Shown here: one piece after another, positions 27,150-42,039 of the stretch | Numbering within the stretch: the stretch's first letter is position 1 | Layout of the letters: each line of letters starts with the position of its first letter | Source: Alteromonas confluentis | Lineage (GTDB): Bacteria; Pseudomonadota; Gammaproteobacteria; Enterobacterales; Alteromonadaceae | Assembly (NCBI RefSeq): GCF_001757105.1 | Contig: NZ_MDHN01000021.1 | Coordinates: 186,001-250,000 of the forward strand | DNA length: 64,000 bases | Reading direction: 5' to 3' | Made by a program: the position numbers and the translations under genes | Notes under the pieces: model-generated | The model's input: the letters and a program-made list of their open reading frames with translations, nothing else | Databases searched by the model: none | Told to the model about the DNA's origin: nothing

Positions 27150-29366
27150 ATGACTTTATCAAGCAAAATGAAATCAGCTCCATTGGTAAGTGCCCTCGCG
27201 CTTGCAGTGAGCTTTGGTCTACAGGCACAGGAAACGCCTGCTGCAGAAAAAAAAGGCAGTCTGGAAGTAATTAGCGTAACTGCACAAAAACGTGTTGAAA
27301 ACGCTCAGGAAATTCCAATCACCATGAGTGTGGTTAACGCTGAAAAGGTTAACTCTTACGCCGTTTCTGGCGACGACATCAAGTTTCTTACCGCCCGCGT
27401 ACCAAGCCTGGTAGCGGAATCTTCAATGGGCCGTAGTTTTCCTCGTTTCTACATTCGTGGTTTCGGTAACACCGATTTCAGCTTCAACGCATCCCAGCCT
27501 GTTGAATTGGTATACGACGATGTCATTCAATCTTCGCCAAACATGAAAGGCTTTCCAATTTTCGACGTCGAGCGTATTGAAGTACTGAAAGGTCCTCAGG
27601 GCACGCTGTTCGGTCGTAACACACCAGCCGGTGTAGTAAAAATCGATACTAAAAAACCAACGGCTGATGCAGATGGTTATGTGTCGGCGAGTTTTGGTCG
27701 CTTTGGTCAAACTAACCTGCAAGGCGCTGTTGGCGGCACCCTCATCGACGGCGTACTCACCGGCCGCGTTTCTGGTATTACCCAAAACCGTAGTGACTTC
27801 GTATCGAATGAATATACCGGTGAAGAGGATGCATTAGGCGGATACCACGACAATGCCGCCCGTGTTCAACTTGACTGGACACCGACAGACGATATCAGCG
27901 TACTGTTTAACTATCACCACCGCGATCTGAACGGTACTTCTACTATCTTCTACGCGAATGCCATTGAAGGCGGAACCAAAGGTTTCCGTGACGGCTGGAA
28001 TCGTTACCTGGTTAACCAGGACGGTAACAATGCTTCTCGTATGAAACAAGATGGTGGTTCTATTCGTGCCACATTCGAGTTGGGCGAGTACACCTTAACC
28101 TCAATTAGTGCCTATGAAGACATGAGCTTCTACTCATTGGGCGACGTTGATGGTGGTTGTGCTAGCTGCGATCCTGCCTCTGCCCCGTTCTTCTCTGTAG
28201 AAACGGCTGGCGACAACGGTGCTAAGCAGTATTCTGAAGAACTGCGTCTTGCCAGCAACTTTGCCGGTCCGTTCAACTATCAAACCGGCCTTTTCTACTT
28301 CTATGAAAAAGCCACTAACGGCGATTTAGGCTACAGCACAGAAAACAACAATGCGCTGAATTCACTGAACGACCAGAAACAAACTAACCACACTGTCGGC
28401 GTATTCGTAAGCGGTTCTTACGATATTGCAGACGACTGGTCGGTATCTGGTGGTGTGCGCTGGACTAACGACACCAAAGAATTCAGCTCAATTGAAGTAT
28501 TGGCAAACGGTGGCCAAACGGTAGCCGATCCGCAAAGTGCTTATGCTGAAACTGACGAGTCAGAAATCAGCTGGGACATCTCTTCCAACTACACCCTGTC
28601 TGACGATGTTATGGTTTACGGCCGTATTGCCCGTGGTTTCCGTGCACCTTCTATTGCTGGCACCCCCACCTACACCACTGCTGTGGACGCCGAGACGCTG
28701 ATTTCTTATGAAGCCGGTGTGAAATCTACATTGCTGGACGGCGATGCTCGCCTGAACGTGGCAGTATTCCGCTACGAAGTAGATGGCCAGCAATTAACGG
28801 CTGTTGGTGGTGAAGATAACGACACCCGTCTGTTGAATGCTGATGAGTCTGTCGGTCAGGGTATTGAGGCCGAACTGGAATATGCGGTTACGCCAGACTT
28901 TATCATCACCGCTGCGGGTAGCTACAACGACACGGAAATCAAAGACGCTGACTTAGGTGTTGCTGCATGTGGTTCAGGTTGTACAGTACTTGATCCAATC
29001 AACGACAACGGCTTTGCACTTATCAACGGCAACAGCTTACCGCAAGCACCAGAATGGATTGGTAGTTTTACTGCCCGTTACACCATTCCAATGGAAAACG
29101 GCGATCTGTATTTCTTCACCGACTGGGCTTACAAAAGCGAAACCAACCTTTTCCTGTATGAATCAACCGAATTCACAGCTGAAGCCGCGTTGGAAGGTGG
29201 TCTGAGAGTGGGATACCAGACTTACGACGGATATGAAGTGGCGCTGTGGTCACGTAATATTACCGACGTAGAAACCGTCACCGGTGCAATCGACTTTAAC
29301 AACTTTACAGCCATTGCTAACCAGCCTCGTACCTTCGGTATCGAACTGAAAGCAACGTTCTTCTAA
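27150..29366 (+). CDS. TonB-dependent outer-membrane receptor, probably for nucleosides
   Basis: A 738-residue receptor with a signal peptide cleaved near LQAQ, a TonB-box-like EVISVTAQKR, a plug domain (about 50-170, with RFYIRGFGNTDF and VERIEVLKGPQGTLFGRNTPAGVV) and a beta-barrel ending in an aromatic residue (ELKATFF). It is divergent from the nucleoside hydrolase/permease operon and followed by a LacI-type regulator, with CG-centred operators between. Nucleoside or nucleoside-containing substrates are therefore inferred from neighbours. A strong terminator follows it. Confidence 0.92.
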   Translation: MTLSSKMKSAPLVSALALAVSFGLQAQETPAAEKKGSLEVISVTAQKRVENAQEIPITMSVVNAEKVNSYAVSGDDIKFLTARVPSLVAESSMGRSFPRFYIRGFGNTDFSFNASQPVELVYDDVIQSSPNMKGFPIFDVERIEVLKGPQGTLFGRNTPAGVVKIDTKKPTADADGYVSASFGRFGQTNLQGAVGGTLIDGVLTGRVSGITQNRSDFVSNEYTGEEDALGGYHDNAARVQLDWTPTDDISVLFNYHHRDLNGTSTIFYANAIEGGTKGFRDGWNRYLVNQDGNNASRMKQDGGSIRATFELGEYTLTSISAYEDMSFYSLGDVDGGCASCDPASAPFFSVETAGDNGAKQYSEELRLASNFAGPFNYQTGLFYFYEKATNGDLGYSTENNNALNSLNDQKQTNHTVGVFVSGSYDIADDWSVSGGVRWTNDTKEFSSIEVLANGGQTVADPQSAYAETDESEISWDISSNYTLSDDVMVYGRIARGFRAPSIAGTPTYTTAVDAETLISYEAGVKSTLLDGDARLNVAVFRYEVDGQQLTAVGGEDNDTRLLNADESVGQGIEAELEYAVTPDFIITAAGSYNDTEIKDADLGVAACGSGCTVLDPINDNGFALINGNSLPQAPEWIGSFTARYTIPMENGDLYFFTDWAYKSETNLFLYESTEFTAEAALEGGLRVGYQTYDGYEVALWSRNITDVETVTGAIDFNNFTAIANQPRTFGIELKATFF

Positions 29367-29395
29367 GTTGTCACTGACTTTGCGTCAGAGCCGAT

Positions 29396-29424
29396 AAACG
29401 GGGCAGCATTCGCTGCCCCGTTTT
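29396..29424 (+). terminator. Rho-independent terminator after the TonB receptor
   Basis: Perfect 9-bp stem CGGGGCAGC (29399-29407) / GCTGCCCCG (29412-29420) followed by TTTT and preceded by AAA. Confidence 0.92.
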
Positions 29425-29518
29425 GTGTCTGCCAGTGGTTATTACTGGTTATTCGCGCTCATCTGTCGTAAATTCAAAATGTTAACTTAGTTTTTACTGA
29501 TACTTATAATTGAAATCT

Positions 29519-30532
29519 ATGCCCGGAAAACGAACAAGAACCGCCTCCTCAGCCCCAACACTAAAAGACGTTGCTAAGGAAGCGGGCGTATCCCTTGCCA
29601 CAGCGTCTTATGCACTCAATGGTAAAGGTGCCATTAGTAAACAAGTTACCGAGCGCGTGCGGGAAGTGGTGAAGCAGTTAGGCTATCAACCCAATACCGC
29701 TGCTCGCACCATGAAAACCGGCAGCAGCGCCAGCATAGGTTTGCTTTTACCTGATTTTCGATACCCACTGTTTTCTGAGCTTGCTACAGAAATAGAACAA
29801 GTGTGCGCCCAGCAGCATTATTCGGTGTTCTTTGCGAACAGCTACGCTAAGGCAGAAACGGAAATTGCGCGCACACAGCGCTTTGCGCAAAGCGGTGCAG
29901 ATGGTCTGATTTGGTTTCCTGGCAGTCAACAAAACACCATCAACAACGCCACCCATGGTATGCCGGTGGTGGTCATCGACCGTGATTTAACCGATTTCGA
30001 TGTAGTAACGCCAGACCATTTCGACGGTGGCGTGCAACAGGCTACGCATCTATTGGATTTGGGTCATCAACAGATTGGATTAATTTCTGGCCCGCGTCAT
30101 GTTGATAACATGCAACTTCGCATTAATGGCACCGTTAAAGTGGTAGAAGACAGCGACGCTGAAATCAAATGGATTTGCGAAACCGACTTTACTGATAAGT
30201 TATCGATTGAAGCAAAGACGTTGCTGAACAAGAAAAATGTCACCGCGATTATTGCAGGTAACGATACTATCGCCTTGAATATAATCCGCTACGCGGCAAC
30301 GATTGGGCTGCGCGTGCCAGAGGATTTGTCAGTGGTAGGCTTTGATGATGTTGCTTGGTGTGAATTTATGACGCCGCAACTGACCAGCATAAAAATGCCT
30401 TTAGATGAAATGGCTGAAGAAGCAGTTTCCATGTTATTACGTCGCAAAGAAAACCCAATGGCTTCAAGAAAAAAATGCACGGTTGGGGTTAGCCTTTCTG
30501 TTCGCCATTCAACGGCTCCCCTGTCGTTTTAA
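29519..30532 (+). CDS. LacI-family transcription regulator of the nucleoside locus
   Basis: A 337-residue repressor-type protein. After a short basic leader (MPGKRTRTASS) comes the LacI helix-turn-helix and hinge (TLKDVAKEAGVSLATASYALNGKG ... LGYQPNTAARTMKTG), then a periplasmic-binding-protein-like ligand domain (SIGLLLPDFRYPLFSELATEIE, VVIDRDLTDFDVV, VPEDLSVVGFDDVAWC). The ATG at 29519 is chosen over an in-frame TTG at 29510. It probably binds the two CG-centred operators at 27.0-27.1 kb and responds to a nucleoside or its breakdown product. Confidence 0.92.
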   Translation: MPGKRTRTASSAPTLKDVAKEAGVSLATASYALNGKGAISKQVTERVREVVKQLGYQPNTAARTMKTGSSASIGLLLPDFRYPLFSELATEIEQVCAQQHYSVFFANSYAKAETEIARTQRFAQSGADGLIWFPGSQQNTINNATHGMPVVVIDRDLTDFDVVTPDHFDGGVQQATHLLDLGHQQIGLISGPRHVDNMQLRINGTVKVVEDSDAEIKWICETDFTDKLSIEAKTLLNKKNVTAIIAGNDTIALNIIRYAATIGLRVPEDLSVVGFDDVAWCEFMTPQLTSIKMPLDEMAEEAVSMLLRRKENPMASRKKCTVGVSLSVRHSTAPLSF

Positions 30533-30553
30533 GTAAAGCACCGCTAAAAATTA

Positions 30554-30577
30554 AGGTCTGAGCACCCGTTCAGGCCT
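30554..30577 (+). terminator. Hairpin after the LacI-family gene
   Basis: Stem AGGTCTGA (30554-30561) / TCAGGCCT (30570-30577) with one G-T pair; the following bases are AT-rich but not a clean T-tract. Weak terminator candidate. Confidence 0.45.
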
Positions 30578-30798
30578 CACTATTATTTCCTCCCTATAAA
30601 CCTACTATTCAAAATTACTTAAAAATCAAACACCCCGCCAACCTGAACACTTTTTAAGCAAAAAAGGTTTGACGTTGTACAAAACCTGATCAACACTCAA
30701 ATGTAAAATCAATGTTAATTATGTTAACTATTGATGATGACTAATAATTGAAAATAAGCGTAATGCTGCTTGCAGCCCTAATTACAAGGTGACAAACA

Positions 30799-31398
30799 AT
30801 GATCCTTAATCATTTACTCGGCATCTACACCCATCCCCGTGAAGAATGGCAGGACATAGACAGACGACATGAAAGCAGTGTTTACGCATTGAGTCATATC
30901 GCCGTAATAGCACTTATTCCATCACTGGTAACCTACTACTCTGGCGCGCATTTGGGTTGGAGCATTGGGGCTGGTGATTTAATCAAACTGACCGAATCCA
31001 GTGCTGCAATGCTGGCGGTTGGCATGTATTTCGGATTGATCGTGGGCGTACTGATCCTCACTTACATGATTCACGAACTCGCCAATGCGTTTGACGCAAA
31101 ACCTAACTATACAGAATCGTTAGATCTTGCTGCCTATACCGCCACGCCACTTTTTATGACAGGTTTTGCAGGCCTTTACCCTGAACTGTGGTTTGTAATG
31201 GCCGTTGGCCTGGTCGGATTATCATACTCTGTTTATCTCCTTTACTCGGGAACGCCCATCATGATGCACATCCCGGACGGTAAAGGATTCATATATGCCA
31301 GCTCCGTAGTGACTTGCGGCCTGGTGTTACTCGCCATTCTAATGGCAAGCACCGTGATCATGTGGAGTATGGGCTTCGGCCCGGTATACGTTCACTGA
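30799..31398 (+). CDS. Yip1-family inner-membrane protein
   Basis: A 199-residue integral membrane protein with about five hydrophobic segments and the N-terminal pattern ILNHLLGIYTHPREEWQDI typical of bacterial Yip1-domain proteins, where a short amphipathic W-containing motif precedes the membrane core. AAGGTG lies before the ATG. The bacterial role is unknown. It stands alone, convergent with purF and separated from it by a bidirectional terminator. Confidence 0.87.
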   Translation: MILNHLLGIYTHPREEWQDIDRRHESSVYALSHIAVIALIPSLVTYYSGAHLGWSIGAGDLIKLTESSAAMLAVGMYFGLIVGVLILTYMIHELANAFDAKPNYTESLDLAAYTATPLFMTGFAGLYPELWFVMAVGLVGLSYSVYLLYSGTPIMMHIPDGKGFIYASSVVTCGLVLLAILMASTVIMWSMGFGPVYVH

Positions 31399-31426
31399 TC
31401 ACATTATTACATCCATATCCTTACGC

Positions 31427-31453
31427 AAAAGCCGCTCGAATGAGCGGCTTTTT
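31427..31453. terminator. Bidirectional terminator between the Yip1 gene and purF
   Basis: Perfect 7-bp stem GCCGCTC (31431-31437) / GAGCGGC (31442-31448), loop GAAT, with AAAA before and TTTTT after, so it can act on both strands for the convergent genes. Confidence 0.9.
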
Positions 31454-31478
31454 ATTGGTTCGGCGCGGATAACTTAAC

Positions 31479-32999
31479 TCAGTTATCAGAATCCATATTG
31501 TGCATTTCAAGATTTGACAGCTCTGCCTGAACCACCGGGCTCTTCGACGCTTCACTACGCGCCATGTCGATACGTTCAAGGTAAGCCTGGTCAACGTCTC
31601 CGGTAATGTAGTTACCGTCGAATACCGAGGTTTCGAACTCTTCGATAGACGGGTTTTCTTCCCGAACGGCAGCAACGAGATCGCTGATATCCTGGAAAAT
31701 CAAACCATCTGCCTGAATAAGGTCGGCGATCTGATCAATCTCACGGCCATACGCAACCAGTTCGTTCGCTGATGGCATATCAATACCATAAACGTTAGGG
31801 AAACGAATTTCCGGTGCTGCAGAAGCGAAGTACACTTTCTTCGCACCCGACTCACGGGCCATCTCAATGATTTGGCCTGAAGTGGTACCACGTACAATAG
31901 AATCGTCGACCAGCAGAACCGTTTTGTCTTTAAATTCTGAAGAGATCGCGTTGAGTTTACGACGTACAGACTGCTTTCGCATTGCCTGACCCGGCATGAT
32001 AAACGTACGACCGATATAGCGGTTTTTCACGAAACCCTGACGATATGGCAAGTCCAGGGTGTTGGCGATTTGCAGCGCCACATCCATGGAAGTTTCGGGA
32101 ATAGGAATAACCACGTCGATATCGAGGTCAGCCCACTCACGGGCAATTTTCTCACCCAATTTACGGCCCATGTTTACTCGCGACGCATACACGGAAATAC
32201 CGTCGATAAAGGAATCAGGACGGGCGAAATATACGAATTCGAAAATACAAGGAACGGTAACCGGATTCTCGGCACATTGCTGTGTGAAAAGCTCACCCTT
32301 TTCAGTGATATAAACGGCTTCGCCAGGCGCAACGTCACGGATGAAGGTAAAACCAACAGCATCCAGGGCAACACTTTCAGAGGCAACCATGTATTCGTCA
32401 CCCAGCTCGGTTACGCGCTTACCCAATGCAAGCGGGCGAATACCGTGGGGGTCGCGGAAAGCCACAACGCCCTGACCGATAATCGCTGCAACAACCGCAT
32501 AGGCGCCGCGAATTTTCTTATGTACGTTGGTTACCACTTTAAACACATCTTTCGGCGACACGGTTAGGTCTGTGCACTGCTGCAGCTCATGGGCCATGAT
32601 GTTCAGCAACAGTTCCGAGTCGGATGAGGTGTTTATATGACGGCGGGCAATACGAAATACTTCGTCTTGCAGCTCGTGGGCGTTGGTCAGGTTGCCGTTA
32701 TGCGCAAACGCAATACCAAACGGCGAGTTAACGTAAAACGGCTGCGCCTCTGCTGAGCTGGAAGTACCGGCGGTTGGATAGCGAACATGGCCAATACCCA
32801 TGTTGCCCGTTAGGCGTTTCATATGACGGGTATGGAAAACATCCCGCACCAGACCGTTGGCCTTTCTCAGATTGAACCGACTCTGGTCAATCGTAATGAT
32901 ACCAGCAGCATCCTGTCCGCGGTGCTGTAACACTGTTAAGCCATCATACAGTGACTGAGCAACAGGTGTTTTACCAACAATTCCGACAATACCACACAT
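31479..32999 (-). CDS. purF: Amidophosphoribosyltransferase
   Basis: First committed enzyme of purine synthesis: PRPP plus glutamine gives phosphoribosylamine. The 506-residue protein starts MCGIVGIVG, so Cys2 becomes the N-terminal nucleophile after Met removal. The glutaminase domain ([25 protein letters not shown]) is followed by a phosphoribosyltransferase domain with the PRPP loop [14 protein letters not shown]. It is the last gene of the conserved accD-folC-dedD-cvpA-purF run and follows cvpA by 14 bp. Confidence 0.97.
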   Translation of the reverse strand: MCGIVGIVGKTPVAQSLYDGLTVLQHRGQDAAGIITIDQSRFNLRKANGLVRDVFHTRHMKRLTGNMGIGHVRYPTAGTSSSAEAQPFYVNSPFGIAFAHNGNLTNAHELQDEVFRIARRHINTSSDSELLLNIMAHELQQCTDLTVSPKDVFKVVTNVHKKIRGAYAVVAAIIGQGVVAFRDPHGIRPLALGKRVTELGDEYMVASESVALDAVGFTFIRDVAPGEAVYITEKGELFTQQCAENPVTVPCIFEFVYFARPDSFIDGISVYASRVNMGRKLGEKIAREWADLDIDVVIPIPETSMDVALQIANTLDLPYRQGFVKNRYIGRTFIMPGQAMRKQSVRRKLNAISSEFKDKTVLLVDDSIVRGTTSGQIIEMARESGAKKVYFASAAPEIRFPNVYGIDMPSANELVAYGREIDQIADLIQADGLIFQDISDLVAAVREENPSIEEFETSVFDGNYITGDVDQAYLERIDMARSEASKSPVVQAELSNLEMHNMDSDN

Positions 33000-33013
33000 G
33001 AGCGTTACCTATA

Positions 33014-33502
33014 TCAAGCGGTTTTTAGAAAACTGGAGCCGTCTTTCACAAAGGTGAAAAACCACTCAATAATGACACCGAATTCCGGAATGAGCAGTGA
33101 TTGTCCCCACCACCCGGTATTCACCGCATCAGTAAATGTATCCATAAAGAACAATAGTGCGCTTACCATCAGTGCGCCACGTAAAGCGCCAAAAATCGCA
33201 CCTAGCGCACGGTCGGTGCCGGATAATCCCGACGCCTGAACGAGTTGTCCGACGACATGATTGAACATGCCACCAAGCACCAGGATTACGATAAACAACA
33301 CCACTATCGCCGCGCCATTGCGCAGCGTTGGATCTTCAATTTGCGAAAAATAGACAGCAAGATCGGCATGAAATTCACTGGCAATAAACAGTGCACCGAA
33401 CCAGACTACTAGGGAGATGGCTTCTTTCACGAAGCCACGCATCACACTTATCAGGGCAGAAACCACGATAATACCGAGAATGGAAAAGTCGACCCAATTC
33501 AT
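33014..33502 (-). CDS. cvpA: CvpA-family membrane protein
   Basis: A 162-residue inner-membrane protein with four hydrophobic segments, beginning MNWVDFSILGIIVVSALISVMRG, which is the CvpA family start. The GLSGTDRALGAIFGALRGAL segment is also typical. In E. coli CvpA is needed for colicin V production and is linked to envelope stress; the molecular role remains unsettled. Directly upstream of purF, as in most gammaproteobacteria. Confidence 0.94.
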   Translation of the reverse strand: MNWVDFSILGIIVVSALISVMRGFVKEAISLVVWFGALFIASEFHADLAVYFSQIEDPTLRNGAAIVVLFIVILVLGGMFNHVVGQLVQASGLSGTDRALGAIFGALRGALMVSALLFFMDTFTDAVNTGWWGQSLLIPEFGVIIEWFFTFVKDGSSFLKTA

Positions 33503-33706
33503 GAAGCGTTATGTTATCCGTCTGTCGTTGAACACGCAGTAAATCAGCCTCGCTGCGAGATGGCGCGCATTCTAACAGAAGCCTAAAAGATTACCAATGC
33601 GAAATCTGCCCGATAATTTTTATAAGCTGCCGTTATGGTAAGAAAAGTTTCCGCCCATAGAGGGTATTGCCAAAGCCAGAACGTCGACATTCAACGCAAT
33701 GCGGGA

Positions 33707-34288
33707 TCAGTCCACCTTAAACGGTGCGACCTTACCTTTGAGGCCCGTGATATCCTGAAGATGCGGCAATGCCTTTTGTAACTTGTCTTTGTTTATATCT
33801 GGCCCGACAAATACTTTCGTAAGCGGGCCAGAACGTGTTTCGATTGGGCGGCTGAACGCGCGGTAACCCGCTTTCTCAAGTTTTTCCAGCAGTTGCCCTA
33901 CGTTCTTTTGATGTCTGAAACTACCCAGTTGAACAACCCAACTGCCATCTTGTGGTTCAGCCGAAGGCTTTTCTACCACGGTCTGGCTTGCGAGCTTATC
34001 TTCAACCTGATTTTTGGCGGCTTCAGCCGGCGCCGCGGTTTGCGTTTGCGAATCGTCGACTGCGGGTTCGTCTACCACTTCAAGCGGCCGCTGGGTTACA
34101 CCAGCAACACGCTCAGTTGGAAAAGGTTCCGGATTCACAATAGGCTTCTTCGCTGGAGTTGCCGGCACGCTCACGAATGCATCGTTATTGGTTTCTTTTT
34201 TTCTATCAAGAAAATCCGGCAAAAAAATGACTGCCAGAGCAACTACAATCACTGTGCCGACCAGCCGGTTAGATAGCGCCGAGGTCAC
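33707..34288 (-). CDS. dedD: DedD-like SPOR-domain protein
   Basis: A 193-residue bitopic membrane protein: a short cytoplasmic N-terminus, a TM at about residues 8-25 (LVGTVIVVALAVIFLPDF), a Pro/Glu-rich linker, and a C-terminal SPOR domain from about 115 (GSWVVQLGSFRHQKNVGQLLEKL). SPOR domains bind glycan strands without stem peptides at the septum, so it is a division accessory protein. It follows folC by 9 bp in the conserved operon. Confidence 0.92.
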   Translation of the reverse strand: MTSALSNRLVGTVIVVALAVIFLPDFLDRKKETNNDAFVSVPATPAKKPIVNPEPFPTERVAGVTQRPLEVVDEPAVDDSQTQTAAPAEAAKNQVEDKLASQTVVEKPSAEPQDGSWVVQLGSFRHQKNVGQLLEKLEKAGYRAFSRPIETRSGPLTKVFVGPDINKDKLQKALPHLQDITGLKGKVAPFKVD

Positions 34289-34297
34289 GATTAACTC

Positions 34298-35581
34298 CTA
34301 TTGGATACTTCTGTCCCTGTGAAACGTTAATACATCCGCAACGGTAAGAAAAGAACCGAACACCAGGATGCGATCATTCTGCCCGGCCTGCTCTCTGGCT
34401 GCGTTATAAGCGTCAGTAACGGAACCGAAAGCGGCGGCATATTGTTTTTGGTGTGGCTGCAGATGAGACATCAGGATGTCGCCGCTGAGTCCCCGGGGGC
34501 CACTGGTATTACCAAGGTACCATTTGGCCTTCACAGTTGCCAGTTCATCAAGTGTCGCGGCTAAAGATTTGTCCGCTAACATACCCACTACAATATGCAA
34601 TTCACCGTTTAACCCTTTGTCAGCCCAATCGCGCATGAGGGCGCAAGCCTGAGGATTGTGCGCCACATCAACCAGTACATCCGGTTGACTGGCGATTTGC
34701 TGTCGTCGGCCCGGTACATTTACCGTTTCGACCAACTGTTTGAGTTGTTCAGCAGTGGGGAACCAATTCAATCGCTTGAGTGCAGCCAGTGCCGTTGCGG
34801 TATTTTGCAGCGGAATGCGTGGCATAGGCAGCCAGTCGGTGATGACATCGTCACACTGCCAACGCCAGTTTTCGACGTTGGTTTCCACACAAAAGTTCCG
34901 CTTTGCCCACCAGGTATCCACCTTGTGCTGCGTTACATATTCATCGAGGGTTGCCGGCGGATCGAGTTCGCCTACCACTGCAATGCCGTTATCGCGCATG
35001 ATACCGGCTTTCTCCACGGCAATAAGTTCACGGGTATCGCCCAGCCAATCCATGTGATCGAGGCCAATGGTAGTAATAACCGCTAAGTCCGGCTCGATGA
35101 TATTGGTGGCATCAAGACGCCCCCCCAAGCCCACTTCAAGTATCACCACGTCCACGTTTGCTTTGCGCATCATTAACATAGCGGCGAGTGTGCCGAACTC
35201 AAAATAGGTTAGCGTAATGTCGCCACGAGCTCGTTCTATTTCCGCAAAAGCGATGCAGTAGGCTGATTCAGCTTCGACATCACCATTAATGCGCGCGCGC
35301 TCGCGATAATCTAACAAATGCGGTGAGGAATAGACACCGGTGGTTTTTCCCTGCATTAGACAGGCTTGCTCGATAAAACGACACGTGGTGCCCTTGCCAT
35401 TGGTACCAGCAACGGTGATAACAGTTTGATCGGGAAATTGAAGGGAAAGGTTGTCAGCGACTTGTTTAACCCGGGTCAGCCCCATGTCAATGGATGACGG
35501 GTGAATTGACTCGAGATGAGTGAGCCACTGCGTCAGAGAATCATGCTCTGACGCAGTAAAAGGAGAAGATTGATTGTTCAC
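34298..35581 (-). CDS. folC: Dihydrofolate/folylpolyglutamate synthase
   Basis: A 427-residue bifunctional ATP-dependent ligase that makes dihydrofolate and adds glutamates to folates. The Mur-ligase type P-loop TVAGTNGKGTT is near residue 57, with YFEFGTLAAM, VILEVGLGGRLDATN and the C-terminal DVAHNPQA and GMLADK segments. Its start directly follows the accD stop with no gap. Confidence 0.96.
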   Translation of the reverse strand: MNNQSSPFTASEHDSLTQWLTHLESIHPSSIDMGLTRVKQVADNLSLQFPDQTVITVAGTNGKGTTCRFIEQACLMQGKTTGVYSSPHLLDYRERARINGDVEAESAYCIAFAEIERARGDITLTYFEFGTLAAMLMMRKANVDVVILEVGLGGRLDATNIIEPDLAVITTIGLDHMDWLGDTRELIAVEKAGIMRDNGIAVVGELDPPATLDEYVTQHKVDTWWAKRNFCVETNVENWRWQCDDVITDWLPMPRIPLQNTATALAALKRLNWFPTAEQLKQLVETVNVPGRRQQIASQPDVLVDVAHNPQACALMRDWADKGLNGELHIVVGMLADKSLAATLDELATVKAKWYLGNTSGPRGLSGDILMSHLQPHQKQYAAAFGSVTDAYNAAREQAGQNDRILVFGSFLTVADVLTFHRDRSIQ

Positions 35582-36427
35582 TTAGTTTGGACGATGCATC
35601 TTTTCTAACAGGCCGTGTAATTTATCACGCATTTTACGACGGTCAACAATCATGTCGATGGCCCCCTTTTCCAGCAGGAATTCACTGCGCTGGAAGCCCT
35701 CCGGCAGGGTTTCACGTACTGTTTGCTCGATAACGCGAGGACCCGCAAAACCGATAAGTGCTTTTGGCTCAGCGACATTGATGTCGCCCAGCATGGCCAA
35801 ACTGGCTGATACACCACCCATGGTCGGGTCGGTGAGTACCGAAATGTAAGGCAGACCTTTTTCGCTCATTTTCGCTAACGCAGCAGACGTCTTTGCCATT
35901 TGCATCAGTGACATCAGCGCTTCTTGCATGCGGGCACCGCCAGATGCAGAGAAACAAATCAATGGCATGTTGTGCTCAAGACAGGCATTAACCGCAGCAA
36001 CAAAACGTGCGCCTACCACAGAGGCCATAGAGCCACCCATAAATGCGAATTCAAAAGACGCAACCACGACAGGCATGCCTTTCAGCTTGCCCTGCATCAC
36101 GATTAACGCGTCTTTTTCGTTAGTGCTCTTTTGCGCCGCAGTGATGCGATCTTTATAACGCTTGGAGTCTTTAAACTTCAGCAAATCTTGCGGTTCTAAA
36201 TCACCCCCTAATTCTTTACGGTCGCCCGCGTCGAGGAAAGAATCGATACGCTTACGGGCGTTAATGCGCATGTGGTTGTCACACTTAGGACATACCTCTA
36301 GCAGCTTTTCCAGTTCCTGTTTATAAAGCACAGCCTGGCAGCTGGTACATTTTGTCCAGACACCTTCAGGTACGTTACCTTTGGTTGATGTCTGAGTCTT
36401 AGGCAGAATTTTTTGAATCCAGCTCAT
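35582..36427 (-). CDS. accD: Acetyl-CoA carboxylase carboxyltransferase subunit beta
   Basis: Subunit of the carboxyltransferase that makes malonyl-CoA for fatty acid synthesis. The 281-residue protein begins with a zinc-ribbon (CTSCQAVLY ... VCPKC, two CxxC pairs) followed by the crotonase-fold domain, with [16 protein letters not shown] and PTMGGVSAS. Length and order match the family. It sits immediately before folC. Confidence 0.97.
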   Translation of the reverse strand: MSWIQKILPKTQTSTKGNVPEGVWTKCTSCQAVLYKQELEKLLEVCPKCDNHMRINARKRIDSFLDAGDRKELGGDLEPQDLLKFKDSKRYKDRITAAQKSTNEKDALIVMQGKLKGMPVVVASFEFAFMGGSMASVVGARFVAAVNACLEHNMPLICFSASGGARMQEALMSLMQMAKTSAALAKMSEKGLPYISVLTDPTMGGVSASLAMLGDINVAEPKALIGFAGPRVIEQTVRETLPEGFQRSEFLLEKGAIDMIVDRRKMRDKLHGLLEKMHRPN

Positions 36428-36620
36428 AGTAAGGAAAATCCTTTGTTATCTGTAACCATGCTTAGTTGGTGGTTAACTGTTGTCTGTAACCGTGTTTATT
36501 TATTGGAGCACAGTATTTGAAAAAATCGATATAGCCGCCTATTAGACCACATATCGGTAAACAGTAAAAAGTAAAACTGGTCTAAGAAGTCAGCCTGTTC
36601 ACCGACAGTTTACACGGCTT

Positions 36621-37412
36621 TCAGCTTTCTGGCAGAAACAGCGGTCCTAACGGCTTGCGCGGCAAGTCGAAGGTTTCCGGATAGGTCACATCCACCAGGT
36701 ATAGGCCGTTCGGTTTCGCGGTAGCTGCCGCCTTGGTGCGATCCTTCACTGCCAGTAATTCAGCTATCCAACTAACCGGTTGCTCGCCGCAGCCCACTTT
36801 AATTAGCGAGCCCACAATATTGCGCACCATATGATGCAAGAATGCATTCGCTCGAATATCGACAATGACATAAGCCCCCTGCCGATACACAGAAACATCC
36901 GTTACGTTTCGAAATGGAGTTTTTGACTGACAATGAGACGCGCGGAAGGACGTAAAATCCTGTTCACCGATAACAGCCTGAGCAGCCTCATGCATGAGCG
37001 CGGCATCTAATGGCTGATATTCATGGGTAACGCCGTTTAGCAAGATGGCCGGGCGTAACGTGGCATTGTAAATGACATAACGATAACGGCGGTGTGAGGC
37101 GGAAAAACGCGCGTGAAAATCGTCGCTGACGTTCTTTACCCAACGCACAGCAATCGAATCTGGCAGATTGGTGTTCACGCCCATGGTCCAGGCGCGATCA
37201 GGACGCTCACCATCGAAATCAAAATGCACCACCTGCCCGGTAGCATGCACGCCGGCATCGGTGCGACCGGCACACTGCACATCAATGGTAGTATTGGCGA
37301 CAGCGGAGAGCGCTTTCTCCAGATATCCCTGCACACTCGGTAATTTCTGCTGACGCTGCCAGCCGAAGTGTGCGGCGCCATCGTACTCGACGCCCAGGGC
37401 TATTCTTGCCAT
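36621..37412 (-). CDS. truA: tRNA pseudouridine(38-40) synthase
   Basis: Converts uridines 38-40 of the tRNA anticodon arm to pseudouridine. The 263-residue protein starts [13 protein letters not shown] and contains the catalytic D52 in [14 protein letters not shown]. Family segments [11 protein letters not shown] and [11 protein letters not shown] are present. It is located between fimV and accD, as in pseudomonads and Alteromonadales; the usual length is about 260. Confidence 0.96.
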   Translation of the reverse strand: MARIALGVEYDGAAHFGWQRQQKLPSVQGYLEKALSAVANTTIDVQCAGRTDAGVHATGQVVHFDFDGERPDRAWTMGVNTNLPDSIAVRWVKNVSDDFHARFSASHRRYRYVIYNATLRPAILLNGVTHEYQPLDAALMHEAAQAVIGEQDFTSFRASHCQSKTPFRNVTDVSVYRQGAYVIVDIRANAFLHHMVRNIVGSLIKVGCGEQPVSWIAELLAVKDRTKAAATAKPNGLYLVDVTYPETFDLPRKPLGPLFLPES

Positions 37413-37486
37413 GTAACTCTGCCTCTTGTAAAAAATCGGCTAAGTGTAGTCAGGCGCCCTGCCAGATGCAAGACGCGCGGGAGATT

Positions 37487-41665
<4,179 letters not shown>

Positions 41666-42039
41666 AGCGTTCCTATATGCCCTCAAGCGTACACCGGAAG
41701 AGATATTCCAGTTGGCCAGGCCAGGTGGTGTAACCGGTACACGGACAAGCCGGCACACCGCTGCCTGTTATTCTTATAATGTCAGAGCTTGTTTGCTCGT
41801 AACGTGCCAGTCCGACTGGCGAGTCAGAAAACCGTCACTATCAGAAATATTCCTGTAGATTCACGGTTTTACGCAAACTTCAATCCATGATGATAATTTG
41901 CACTTAACCGTTACCAAAACTATAAACCAGTTAACGGTAACTATCTAGAAAAACGCAAATTTCGGTGCAGGCACGTTAATTTGCTTTAGAAAGGTTATCG
42001 GCAGGCCGGCGCAGAAGTTTACCCCTGCGCCGGTTTGAC
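41666..42039. other. Gap between asd and fimV
   Basis: About 370 bp without a supported gene; the longer frame of fimV extends into it but lacks a signal peptide. An inverted repeat ACCGTTA (41907-41913) / TAACGGT (41932-41938) lies in an AT-rich part and could belong to the fimV promoter region. Nothing else is seen. Confidence 0.45.
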